A stretch of 64,000 nucleotides of DNA from Campanula takesimana. Taxonomy: Eukaryota; Streptophyta; Magnoliopsida; Asterales; Campanulaceae. The stretch lies in NCBI GenBank assembly GCA_026119855.1, contig JAOWBW010001472.1:186001-250000 (forward strand), written 5' to 3'. Of the stretch, positions 33,509 through 45,070 are shown in pieces. The position numbers were made by a program, and so were the translations under genes. Each line of letters opens with the position of its first letter. The first letter of the stretch is position 1. The notes below the pieces were generated by a model. That model saw only the letters and a program-made list of their open reading frames with translations, made no database searches and had not been told where the DNA came from.

Positions 33509-34400
33509 GTGCTCCCCACGGGGAAACACTGGGGCGGATAAACCCTCGATCTAGTAACTCTTGCAATTGAACCTTTAATTCCTTCAATTCTGCGGGAGCT
33601 AACCTATAAGGTGCTTTCGAAATCGGAGCCGTACCCGGCAAAAGATCTATACAAAACTCAATCTCACGATCGGGCGGCATATCATACTCGGTAGAGAAAA
33701 CATCGGGGAATTCCCGAACTACCCGAACACTATCCAAACTAGGGGATTCCTTCCTAGTATCAAGAACACTAGCCAAATACCCCTCACAACCACTATGCAA
33801 TAATTTTCTCGCTTTCATAAAAGAAATTAAGCGAACCTTTCTACTCAGAGGACTAGCCTCAAACACAAATTTAGGCACATCGGGAATAGAAAAAGTAACA
33901 GTTTTCTTACGGCAATCAACAGAAGCATGAAACTTGCTCAACCAATCCATACCCAAAATGACATCAAAGTCTTGGATAGGAAGAACTACCAAATCCGCAC
34001 AAAGGACTCGACCACAAATAACCACGTCACAAGCACGAAAGACTCGATCAGAAATCAAGCATTCTCCTATAGGGGTCGACACCTCTAGCACGTACGGTAA
34101 AGACTCGAATGCAGCATTTAACATGGAAGCAAATTGCACAGAAATGTATGAATGAGATGATCCTGGATCTACTAACGCTCGTGCGCTCGCACTAGATATA
34201 GAAATAATACCTCCAATAACGAATGGATCATCGGTAGCTTGTTGTTGATTCATGGCATAAACCTTCCCTTGAACTTTGGGCTTCCCAGCGGCATCCCTTT
34301 TCTGACCCTGATTAGTACCAACTCCTGACCCGGATGCTTGACCTCGGTACCTCGTGCACTCTCTCGTAAAGTGCCCCATTTCACCACAATTGGTACACTT
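33509..34400 (-). pseudogene. Gypsy zinc knuckle and protease region
   Basis: A zinc knuckle near 34370-34410 (CTNCGEMGHFTREC) and an aspartic protease core ALVDPGSSHSYIS (Asp-Pro-Gly rather than the usual Asp-Ser/Thr-Gly), then FDVILGMDWLSKFHASVDC, which is conserved between protease and reverse transcriptase. Confidence 0.85.
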
Positions 34401-34435
34401 GCCTTGCTTTTTCCAACACTTATCCTCCGTATGGC

Positions 34436-35296
34436 CTACCCTCTGACAAAAGGTACAAGGTCTCCTATTCTGAATCCCCGGAGTAGTACCCGGATTCCTC
34501 GATGTCGGTTGCCCTCGGGACTGAGATTGTCCCCAAAGTTACCTCGATTTTCAATCCTTGGTTGTGACTTGCTCTGCGCTCCTTGCTTACTCGGGTTGGA
34601 CACCTCGGTCTTCCTCTTATGTTCCCCAATATCTTGCTCTATTAAGTAGGCTCGGTCCACCGCATCTTGGAAGGTCACAATCCGTTGAGCAATAAGTTGA
34701 GTACGGATGGAGGTCTTCAATCCCCGAATGAATCTCATAGCCTTTTGTTCCTTGGTCCTCACCAAATAGTCGCAATACCGGGCTAATTTTATGAACTTAG
34801 CCGAGTATTGTGCTATAGACAACAAACCTTGCTCTAGGTTGAGCAGCTCGATCTCCTTTCGATTTTGATCAACAACCGGAATGAAATGCTCCTTGAATTT
34901 GCGCACAAACAACTCCCACGCATACACCGTGTGAGTATCATCCCAAGTAGCTTTAACACCCTTCCACCAATGCTCGGCGGCTCCCACAAGCTTATAAGCC
35001 GCGAACCGGACCTTGTCCTCATCCGAGCAACCAAATACATCATAAATCTTCTCCATCGACTCAATCCACAACTCAGCTTTCCGAACATCGGGTTCCCCAT
35101 TGAATTCAACCGGTTTCAGTTTGAGAAATTGTTCCAATCCATAGCGGGGTGGTGCTTGTTCTACCCTCGGACCTTGATCATGTATGGCCTTCATGGCCGC
35201 CTCGAACATGCCTTGAAACATGGCACGTGCTTCTTCCCTTGTGTCATTCTGATTCTGTGCCCCACTAGTACCTCCTCTGTTTCTTCTTCCAGACAT
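34436..35296 (-). pseudogene. Gypsy gag (capsid)
   Basis: A 286-codon frame from the ATG at 35296, 120 bp inside the 5' LTR. The gag capsid region includes AEHWWKGVKATW, WELFVRKFKEHFIP and LLNLEQGLLSIAQYSAKF. A single G appears lost in a G run (34531-34534), so the last ~30 codons are out of frame and the zinc knuckle is read in another frame. Confidence 0.88.
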
Positions 35297-35402
35297 TGCG
35301 AGTAATTACCTGCATAAGACATCAACCGTTACTCACTCCGAACACAACTACCCACCTAGGTCATACTAGTCCACCTAGACTTATACTTAGAGCCAAACCA
35401 TA

Positions 35403-35414
35403 GCTCTGATACCA
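35403..35414 (-). other. Primer-binding site of the gypsy element
   Basis: TGGTATCAGAGC on the minus strand, two bases from the 5' LTR, complementary to initiator tRNA-Met. Confidence 0.9.
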
Positions 35415-35416
35415 AC

Positions 35417-37530
35417 TGTCGCGACCCCGGACCCCGCGGGCCCGAGACCGCGAGTTGGACGTCGACTTAAGACCAAAACTAAGAAATACTGAAGTTAAAA
35501 ATTCCATTTGATACCAAAAGGTGATGATCCAAAGTTTTACAAATCCAAGTTTGACAAAAACCAAACACAACTATCATAAACTTCTACAAAGTTTATGCCC
35601 AACAAAATACAAATATACAATTCTTAATGACGTCATTGACTGGTACAACTATCCCAAAAAGGTTACACATTTATATAATGTAAACCAACCTATAACAACC
35701 TTCCCCAAAAGAATGTATCCACACTCGACGTCCTCTTTCTCGTGATCAGCGAGACTAATCCTTAGCACCTGGGGGGTGTTAAGGAAAAACAAGATAAAAG
35801 AAAGGGGGTGAGATAAATCTCAATAAGTTACTAATGCAACTACATGACATGCTATGATGTAAGAATCAATAAACGATAATAAATATCACATAGCACGTTG
35901 CATTTATCACATAACAGATAGCAGCGGAAATAAACACATAACAAAGGATATAGCCAAGGTTTTCCAAACCGGTACATCCAAATAAAGGATCTCTGCGCAG
36001 CTTCAATAATCAACAATTCATCATCTTCATAATAGCATGAAAGCCGAAGAGAAAACCCCGGTACCGGAACCAATAACCATAAAAGTGTCACAAAGGACAA
36101 GGACCATGACACAAAGTCATGCCCGGTAGCTAGATACATTCCCAAAGGAAGCTAACTTATCCTTTCCAAGGCCAATCTGGAAAAGGGGTATAGAAGGGGG
36201 CAAAACAATGGTCAACATTATAATGGACTTGGCTTTGCCATTATAATCCTTCCCATCGCCCGATGCAACAAATATGCCAGCTGGGCTTCTCATTTAATGC
36301 TAAGTAATAATATTTTAGCATGAATAAACAACTTAAGGTTCCAAAGTAGGGAACCATACCAAGAAGTCACCAAGAAAGTGAAATGTACCAATCACGCACA
36401 ATTAAAGTGTTCCAACAATCTCAATTAACACTTAATTAATTTCCAACACAAACTTAATCACAAAGGACCCAATTCTATCACTAGAGTGTACTACAATGTT
36501 CACTAAGGTCAACTAGAAGGACACCCAAGATTTGGATTAAAACGCATTCTTCAACCATACAAAATAACAAATGTAAACTTTCAGAGGACTGTGCGGCCGC
36601 CCAAAATGGTGTGTGCGGTCACCCAAAAAGGCCATCAACCAAGAACAAAAGCTTTCAGATAGTTGTGCGGTCGCCCAGACACTTTTGGGCGGTCGCCCAA
36701 ACTTCTGGAATGCTGGAAATCGGGAAGAACAAAATGGGTTCTTCCATTTTCATACCAAAACACATTCCAACCAAAATCCAACCCTCTAACTAGCATACTA
36801 ATGTACCAAAACAACTTATAAGTCCAAAAAGACTCATACAACAACATTTAACAACCAAAATCAAGAATCAAATCCCAACATTCATAAATCACCATTTTTG
36901 ACCAAAAACTCAAATAAATTCCAAACAAATTCAAAACCCAACCAAACTTCAAATATAACACATCAAGCATTATCTAAGCATGATATGAACATTTTAGCAT
37001 CAAAATGGGGAAAAGTAACTTACTTGGATTTTCTCAAAGTTGATGGATTTCAAATATTTTTGATTCTACGCGATCCTATCGACGATCTAAACACATTTCA
37101 CGTTTTAAGAAATGAGAGATTATGAGAGGAAGAGGAAGAAAATGAAGAGAGATGAAGAGAGATGAAGAGAGAAACTTACCCTTTTTTCTTCCTTGGAGAG
37201 AGAGAGAGAAATGGGCTGGGAAGGATGGAGAGAGTGAGGGAGAAGAGGAGGAGTAGGGAGGGAGTAGGGGAAATGATTTAAAAGATTTTACACTTAGGCC
37301 CCCTCCACTACACTACACACAATTCTACACTCCCTACTAACAATTAAGACCCAACAATACTACACTAGCACAAATGACCCAAATAAAATGCTAGGCATAA
37401 TTATTATGAAACATAAAATGCACACATAAATATTTAAATAAATAATAATTTAAATAAGTAAACAAGCAAATAAATAAATAATAATTATTTATTACTAATT
37501 AAAATAGAGCCTATATTTCGGGTCGTGACA
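35417..37530 (-). repeat. 5' LTR of the gypsy element
   Basis: 2114 bp, near-identical to 28682-30801. It contains the motif quartet at 36593-36698 and presumably the promoter. Confidence 0.95.
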
Positions 37531-37731
37531 ACGCACGCGCCATGTCGGCCCAACCAGACCCCGCCACGTGTCTGAAATTGCAGCCCAACTTTCCCATTCA
37601 TCAGTGTTAACCATTCCATTAAACACCCGTTCAACACCATTGCACCCATTAAACACCTCCCCATTTTGTTTAATCCCATTCAACACCTCCATTCAACTTC
37701 CATTGTGCATGGTCTAAGGCGGAAGGAGGCA

Positions 37732-37992
37732 CTCCCTCTTTCTATATCTATCGAATAGATCTTCATATATTATTCGTAGTTGCTACGACGGTATTTTAAG
37801 CAATAAGTTTGAGTTAATTTAATTATCTTAATATAAATTTAAACATGGTTTGTGAAACTATTGTTGAAGGTGTATCAAAAACAAGTTTTAGATGTTCATA
37901 TTAAGATAATTAAATAAACCTAAAATTATTATTCAAATTACATTCGTAATAACTACGAAAAAATAATGAAGATCATTTTGGGATTAAAGGAG
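37732..37992. mobile_element. Stowaway-like MITE
   Basis: The ends CTCCCTCTTTCTA and GGGATTAAAGGAG pair imperfectly. The inner inverted pair (AGATCTTCAT, TTCGTAGTTGCTACGA-like and complements) confirms a TIR element. TA on the right side only. Confidence 0.6.
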
Positions 37993-38839
37993 TATCATCT
38001 AACCATTATTCAGTCTATAAGATTTGGAGGTTTTTTGGAGAAAATTACCACCTAATCCTTGGATAATATGGAATCTACGTTTTAGGACAAGGATATTTTT
38101 GGTTTACGTCCTAGTCCAACAAAATATTTTATCTAACCATATCATCCCTCACCAAACTAACTACACCTCTTCCCTAATTACACCCAGATAAAATACACCC
38201 CCCCCCCTCTCTCTATACTCACTCTCTACCCCACCCATCTCCGGCGACCCTTCCACTCATACCCCGGCGGACCTTCCCTTCCACTCATACCCCGGCGGAC
38301 CTTCCCTCCCACTCCAGCGACCTTCTCTCCTACTCCGGCGATCGCGACCCGACAAGCTCTCCCCCTCTAACCACCTTTCTCATCGTCCATCTCCGGCCAT
38401 CCTACTCCGACCATCGTCTTCCCATGAGCATAGATCCGGCCACCCCAACCCTCCCCCACCTCCGTTCACCCTTTCTACGCCTCCGGCCAGTCATAGATCC
38501 ATTCTCCAGTCAGATCTGACTCTGTCTATCTGAGTAACCCTCCTCTCCTTTCCCTATCTCCGACTACCAATCCCATCTCCAACCTCCAGCCGTCATCTCC
38601 CTTCCCCTGCCTCAATGTTGCCTCTCCTTCCTGAAATTGACTCCGGCGGTGGTTGTAATTTTTGTTGTCAGTGAGTCATAGTTGGAGAAAGCAGTAGAAA
38701 ACGATTGCAGTAGGTGGGGATGAGGCAGATCTGTGGTGGGGAAGCATTTGATGAAGGCTGAGGACGTCGCCGGTGAGAATGAAGATGTAGACAGACCGAG
38801 GAGATAGAGGATTATGTTTTGAAAAGTGCAGTCACATTG

Positions 38840-38875
<36 letters not shown>

Positions 38876-39043
38876 TGGGTTTGTTTAGACCCCGCCTAGC
38901 GCTTAGGCGGGGTCTAAACGGACTTAGGCGGGGCCGATAACTTAGAAATAGTTATAATATCTTAGGCGGGACTTAGGCGTTTCAGGAACGCCTAGCGCCT
39001 AGACCGGGCCTAGGCGGCCTAGACGGACGTCTTTTAGAACACT
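37993..39043. other. GC-rich, gene-leader-like DNA with palindrome
   Basis: 38190-38830 is C/T-rich with CCGGCG words and a 29-bp tandem duplication (CTTCCACTCATACCCCGGCG, two copies at about 38250 and 38279). It resembles captured gene 5' sequence, but no open frame is supported. A (GA)n run lies at 38843-38872. At 38883-38919 a near-perfect palindrome has arms GTTTAGACCCCGCCTA and complement around GCGC, followed by more GGCGG/CCGCC words ending in TTCTAAAACACTG-like sequence at about 39043, a possible hAT-type terminus. Confidence 0.45.
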
Positions 39044-39212
39044 GATTAGGATAGCTCCTGTTTTTTTTGGATAGTTAACTAAGATAACAAGGCTCTAGTA
39101 TTCATTTGTTCCACTTTTACAATTTCTGAAAAATATGATTTATTTTTTTGCTTAATTAAAATAATTACCTTAATTTCGTTCAAAATATTGAAAATAAATG
39201 ATAACAAATTTA

Positions 39213-39441
39213 GCTCTGGCCCGCTTTAAGGTTCTTACTTTCCTATTTGGTCTGTCCCAATTTAAGGTTCTTACTTTACTTTATTACCTAAAATGAACCA
39301 TTGGACCCACCTGTCATTCTCACAACAAAAACTCCCAACCCACTTTATCTCTCCTACTTTACTTTTCACACTCACAACATTTACTTTATCTTAATCTTCG
39401 TGTAAAGTCAAACTAAGAACATTAATTCGGGATGGAGGGAG
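39213..39441. mobile_element. Stowaway-type MITE (inverted orientation of the 10964 family)
   Basis: The right end GGGATGGAGGGAG plus TA is clear and the left end is decayed (CTCTGGCCCGCTTTAAGG). The interior matches the complement of the 24952 element. Confidence 0.7.
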
Positions 39442-39599
39442 TATAATATTTTTGACATTATAGACTAAATTCGTGTTGGTAATTGTGTTATCTAATACTC
39501 CTCCCATCCTAAATTATGGTTATTTTTTGTCAAACCTATTTGAGCTTTGACTAACATTTTATGCTAAACTATTAATTTTTATAAAAGCGTAAAAATTGT

Positions 39600-40580
39600 T
39601 ATTGAACAGTTCTCAGTTGTTTGGTCACCGGAGTTGATCGTGCTCTTAGTAGTTTAGTTGACAACTGAGAATTTACTGATAGGTTCTCAGTTGTTTGGTC
39701 ACCGGGGGTGATTGTGTTTTTAGTAGTTTAGTTGATAACTGAGAACTTACTGATTAATTTTCAGTTGTTTGGTCGCCAGAGTTGATCGTGTTAGTAGTTT
39801 AGTTGACAACTAAGAACTTACTGATAAGTTCTAAACTGTTTGGTCGCCGGAGTTGTTCGTGTTCTTAGTAGTTTAGTTGATAACGGAGAACCTACCGACA
39901 AGTTCTCAGTTGATTGGTCGCCGGAGTTGGTGGTCGCCAGAGTTGATCGTGTTCTTAGTAGTTTAGTTAACAACGAAGAATTTACTAATAAGTTCTCAGA
40001 TGCTTAGTCACTAGAGTTGGTCATGTTCTTAATAGTATAGTTTACAACTGAGAACTTACTCAGTTGGTCAGTCGCCAGAGTTGGTTATTGGAGTTGATCG
40101 TGTTCTTAGTAGTATAGTTAACATCTGAGAACTTACTGATAAGTTCTCAGTTTTTTTGGTTGATGGAGTTGTTCGTGTTCTTATTAGTTTAGTTGAGAAC
40201 TAAGAACTTACTGATAAGTTCTCAATTGTTTGGTCGCCGGAGTTGATTGTTGGTGGTCCCCGGATTTGATTATGTTCTTGGTAGTTTAGTTTACAATTGA
40301 GAGCTTGCTGATAAGTTCTTAATTGTTTGGTCGCCGGAGCTTAATCGTATTCTTACTAGTTTAGGAAAACCGATAATTTACTGATAAGTTCTCAACTGTT
40401 TGGTCGTCTTACTAGTTTAGTTGACAACCGAGAACTTACTGATAAGTTCTCAACTGTTTGGTCGCCGAGTTGTTCATGTTCTTTGTAGTTTAGTTGACAA
40501 CTGAGAACTTACTGATAAGTTCTCAACTGTTTGGTCGCCGGAGTTGGTCGCCGGAGTTGGTGGTCGCCGGAGTTGTTCAT
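39600..40580. repeat. Minisatellite, about 80-bp unit
   Basis: At least ten imperfect units built from AAGTTCTCAACTGTTTGG, TCGCCGGAGTTG, TCTTAGTAGTTTAGTTGACA and ACTGAGAACTTACTGAT. The AGTTCTCA/TGAGAACT pair gives each unit internal dyad symmetry. Two more half-units (CGCCGGAGTTGGTGG) lie at about 40990-41020, beyond inserted foreign DNA. Confidence 0.9.
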
Positions 40581-40586
40581 GTTCTT

Positions 40587-40935
40587 ACGCTGTTCGACTG
40601 AACTCGTTGGCTCCGCGTCCACCGGTAACCGGGGGGGGGTGAAACGAGGTGTAGCGCAGTATGTTTCGTGCATACGTACGCGTACGTGCATGTGTGTGTG
40701 CGCGTATGCTATTCATATGCAGCTAGGGGAGTTGCAGTCACTGGATCCTCCCCCGTGCAAAAAGGTTCAAAAGAAGTGGAAAAAATTCATTCGATTGAAA
40801 CGTCCCGCTTGGCTCGGTCTCTGTTGCCTTTTTCACAGGTCGACTCGAGGAAGGAAGATTGTTTGACTTACCTTCCGCTCTTCAAGGAGCTCCGGGTCTT
40901 CACACATTAACAATTCATCTCAATCGGCGCGTCGA
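40587..40935. other. Probable nuclear copy of mitochondrial DNA (NUMT)
   Basis: The composition switches abruptly to GC-balanced sequence. 40645-40660 reads CGAGGTGTAGCGCAGT, which from memory matches the first 16 bases of plant mitochondrial trnP, and then diverges. The remainder (CTTGGCTCGGTCTCTGTTGCC and so on) has the look of plant mitochondrial DNA. It separates the minisatellite from its last half-units, so it was inserted into the array. A long T run (40946-40980) follows. Confidence 0.5.
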
Positions 40936-41194
40936 AAGAACACATTTTTTTTTTTATTTTTTTTTTTTTTTTTTTTTTTTGTTGCGCCAGAGTGTTCGCC
41001 GGAGTTGGTGGTTGCCGGAGTTGTTGACTAGAGAAGATGGTGAGGGTAGCCTAAGGTGATAGTGGTTTGGGTGAATGTAACATGTTGAGAGGGTGAAAAT
41101 AGTAAAATATTGAGGAAGATGTAAGCAAGGGACTATATGGTTAGTCAAAATATTCCTTGTCTTAAAATGTAATATAGGCTTCCTAGAGGGCTTA

Positions 41195-44100
41195 TGTAAC
41201 GCCCATCCTTAATCTCGTTAAATATTTGACTTATTTGTTAAATTCTTGACTTGCTTGTTAAATTCTTGAATAACATATTTATATGCTATTTTATTTGAGT
41301 TAATTATTTAACTACTTTAGAAAATTAAGGTGGTTAAATGTCAAAGTTGAAAGTTTAGGGGCCTTTTTGTCAAAGTTAGAACCTGAGGGGCCAAAGAGCA
41401 ATTTTTGAAACTTGTTAGTATAAAGTGTTTGTTTGCCTGAGAAAGGCATTTCATTCTTGATTCTTCTCGTACTTTCTCTCTGTCTCAGAGAGAAAGTTAA
41501 AGTTTACCATATTCTCGACTCCTCGCGATTAATTATCCATCTGTTCGTGATTTTGATCCCGGATAAATATTCGTGGCGCTGAATAGAGTGTTTCCTGCCG
41601 AACAAAAATTAATTTGGGTCAACTTGATTTCTGACTAGGTAAGCTATTGACTCCCCCTTACTTGTAATAACATGCATATATGTTATTCCCGATACTTGTT
41701 CTTTTTAAAATTGTGTTTTGGGCAATTTTCGTGATACTTGTAAATTTGGGACAGGGAGTATTCGTATAATAAACAAGAAGGAATAGCCTTGCACCTGGGA
41801 ATGACTTGAAAAGTATTGAAAAATTATACTCCTATTCGTGAGACGGTAAAATAGTAACTTGATTTAAATATTATTAGAAAAATTGTACCATTATTTGTGG
41901 TACGGGAAAATGAATGGAAGTATCCCTAGATGATTATATTAGTATATTAGAAAATTATACTTATACTTTTGGGACGGTGAAATATTTAATTAGAATAAAA
42001 GAAAATTATTCTATTACTTGTGGGACGGTGATAAATTAATAAAGTGTCCCTATAGAAGTGTTCTGAGCATGTTAAAATGCACTCTTGAATGCTAGAAAGT
42101 GTTAGTGGGTTTATACTCCTACACTTGAGACGGAGAATTTGTAAGTATAAAAGTCTCTGTTGAAATAAGAAAGTGTAATTGAAATAAGTGATTTAAGCTT
42201 ATTATATGTCCTGGGTAATGTTAAATGGTGAGTAGAAGTTACTCCTACGCTTGGGACGGAGAATTCTAAGTCTGAGAAAGAAATTAGTGTTTGCTGAAAA
42301 TTGTACCAGGCGCCCGCCTGGTGGTCCTCCAAGCGCCCGCCCTTTTCAACAGAAGTTTTGGGTTTCAAAGGTGCTTCAATGAGCGCCCGCCCGGTCCCCT
42401 GTTTCAACCAAAGTGTTTTAAATCTAAATAAAATTGAAAGCTTATTCCTTGTTAAGGCATATAGCCTTAAGATAAGATGTCCTAGCAAGTGTTGTGACAC
42501 CTTAGGGGTATCAGAAGTGAGTCTTGAACATGATTACTCATTTAATTAAAATGAGAACTTGAGTATAAAAGGAAGAACTCTTCTTTATGTCTTGAAAGTG
42601 CTATGAACTTGTAAGTATGAGTGGTATAGCTCATTTACTTAATTTGAACTCGAAGTATTCTTGGTCTAGGTTTAGGGTACTACCCTAGATGGCCTAGATG
42701 AGTGTTGTAGAACACTCTAGTACTGAAAAATAGTCCCTTTGTGAACAAATAAAATATGGACTTGAATCATAATTAAATGATAACTTGAGTATAAGAGTAG
42801 TAGTAACTCTTTTATGTGTCTTGGAGTTAATGTTTGTGTACCTTAGGGGCACCAACTAATGTCTTGAGCTTGAATGTCCTAAGAAAAGGATTGGAAAATA
42901 ATACGTGAAAGATGTATAATTCATCTTCCTAACTTGAACTTGAGGTATAAGATAATTAACTCTTGAACATGTTTAACCATCCAAATAAATGGATTGAGAA
43001 CTTGGATATAAGATGACAAAATCTTGTATATGTATTGAATGTCCTGAATGTCTTGAATGTCTTGAATGTTTTAAGTTGAGACAGTAACTTGAAGTATAAG
43101 ACAATAAAATCTTGTACATGACTTGAACATCCAAATAATTGGATTAAGACTTGAATATAAGGTTATAAAATCTTGTACGTGCCTTGACACCAATATATGT
43201 GTATGGTAATAAACTTGAAAGATCCTTGATGTGTATATGCAAATCTTGCATATAGTTACTTGATAGAATGTGGCTTCTTGATTACTTGATACATGGTATA
43301 AATAACCAAAAGAGTTGGGATATGAAATTAGATAGAGAATAATTAACTCTTCTACACATTTGAATTTGATACGTGTATATTGGAAGTGCTATGAATAAGC
43401 ACTAAAGTGCTAGTGATTGGTTTTAATCGTGTATATACTCAATGAAGTATATAAAGAATAAAGAAGATAATTCATATAATCGTGAATACTACGATTTAAG
43501 TTAATAAGAATAACTACAGAACACAATATGTGTTGGAAAATGTATTCGATTACTAACGATACATATACGTGAGATATGACTGTAACTAGGTATGATCTGA
43601 CCTATTCTAGTACGTATTTAGAGTCTAAGGTATTGGGCTCTATTTGATAGTAAGGGTATCGTGATAGACACTTTAATGTGTTAAACGTGATATGAATATG
43701 TATGTGCAAACTTGGCATGTGACAAAGTGATATAGAATGATATACCCTACTACTTGTTTGAGGTCTTTTATTAATAGACTCTAACTTGGATTGACCGTGT
43801 TATATGGACACTCTACGTGCCATTGTTTGATTGATTTGTCTTCGAAATGATTGCGTACGTGTACTTGTATTCTCGTGAGCACATGATACATGATTACATG
43901 GTGCATATTCTCGTGAGCACATGATACATGATTACATGGTGCATATTCTCGTGAACACATGATACATGATTACATGGTGCATAAAGACTGGTCCACTAAT
44001 ATGGGACTTAGTTCTATTCTCGTAGTTCAAGTAAACATCTACTTGTGCATTCTCGTGTGAGTCCAGCTGGCTTATTTGGTTCAGAGGGGTGTATAGGTTC

Positions 44101-45070
44101 ACGCTTATTGCGAGGACTGGGGCATAAGTGATAATCTTGGGTCTATGCATTCGGTCTGTTTTTCCCTTACTACTGGCCATAGTAAGGGCTTAGCATCCTA
44201 TATTGGAGCAATACGCCTGATATAAGTGAATGCTAACTCGTGAACACCTCGTGAATCTTGTTCTTGTGAATGACACTGGTTACCGGGTCTTCTTATATAC
44301 TGCATAGCAGTCTCTTGATCTTGATCGTGGTTGTCCTCAGCTATACAAGCATCGACAACAATGGTACTCTTGGGAGAAATAAGGAAGGATTCAGGTAATG
44401 ATACGTGATAGGCCTATGTGCATCTTGGTGAGTTGGTCTAGCCTCTCACACTACTTGACTACTTGTTACCTGATCATATCTTGAGCTTGATTACTTGTTG
44501 AGTTGGCTTAGCGTCTCCTATACTTGTTACTTGATGATACTTGATATATGATTACTTGAGTATCTACTGGAATAGCGTGATAACATGTCATGTAGTTGCA
44601 TGTTAATAGCTTACTGAGATTTATCTCACCCTTTATTTGTTTCCCCCCCCCCCAGGAAAGCAGGGGATAGTACGCAGTGAGGCTCGACATAGCTGGGAAC
44701 GTACTCCGCAGGATGTTCTTGTTTGAGACTAGTGTCCTTTTTCACTTTGGTAAGGACGATGTTGTATGAGTTGTTAAACTCAGGGCTTGTTGGGGTAGAC
44801 TTGTGTAGTACTTGCTGTCTCTAGACATCTCTTGATGCCAGATTATGTGTTAGGCATGTCTTCCACTGTATGTAACCATGTTTGGTTTTAATTTTCTTGG
44901 TCTAGAACTCGTTGTGAGCTATCTTAGCTCCTTACTCTTGAGTTTATATATCATGTCAGTTTGTTTCTAACAGGTATTGTTCCTGTTTCCCGTTAGTTTC
45001 TTGTTTCTTGTTAGTTACGCGCACCAGGTTCGAGGTTCTATTAGGGGATCCCGGGACTTGGGGCGTGTCA
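41195..45070 (+). repeat. 5' LTR of the LARD
   Basis: 3876 bp, very long for a plant LTR. It contains a CpG-motif cluster (42310-42391), a triple 38-bp tandem repeat (43869-43982, units starting ATTCTCGTGAGCACATGATA) and a C run (44643-44653). No gene is seen in it. The frame at 42111-42500 is repeated in the other LTR and has no recognisable domain. Confidence 0.93.
42310..42391. repeat. CpG-rich motif cluster in the LARD LTR
   Basis: GCGCCCGCC starts at 42310, 42333 and 42383 (distances 23 and 50). A fourth copy expected about 22 bp on is absent. The same layout is at 47558, 47581 and 47631 in the 3' LTR. Confidence 0.9.

Larger units (their letters stand above)
28682..37530 (-). mobile_element. 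Young Ty3-gypsy retrotransposon with target duplication
   Basis: 8849 bp on the minus strand. The LTRs are 28682-30801 (3' LTR) and 35417-37530 (5' LTR), beginning TGTCACGACCC and ending GGTCGCGACA in element orientation. The 5-bp duplication ACGCA is at 28677-28681 and 37531-37535. Domain order gag, protease, reverse transcriptase, RNase H, integrase marks Ty3-gypsy. The long LTRs and integrase tail suggest the Tekay/Del chromovirus group. By eye the LTRs differ at about a dozen substitutions plus a G-run length change over 2.1 kb, so the insertion is recent. Confidence 0.95.
27788..37714 (-). mobile_element. PIF/Harbinger element split by the gypsy retrotransposon
   Basis: The left end GATCATGTAGAATGGA and right end complement (GACCATGCACAATGGA) are inverted. 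The flanks are TAA at 27785-27787 and 37715-37717, the Harbinger target duplication. Removing the gypsy insertion (28682-37530 plus one ACGCA copy) leaves a host of about 1.07 kb (27788-28681 and 37536-37714). It contains a remnant frame (28170-28434) and no transposase. Confidence 0.75.

Noticed and set aside
40645..40720. A functional tRNA-Pro gene
   Set aside because: Only the first 16 bases resemble mitochondrial trnP. The anticodon, T arm and acceptor 3' half are missing.
42111..42549. Protein genes in the LARD LTR (repeated at 47533-47797)
   Set aside because: The frames are present in both LTRs only because the LTR is duplicated. The copies differ in length through indels and have no recognisable domain.
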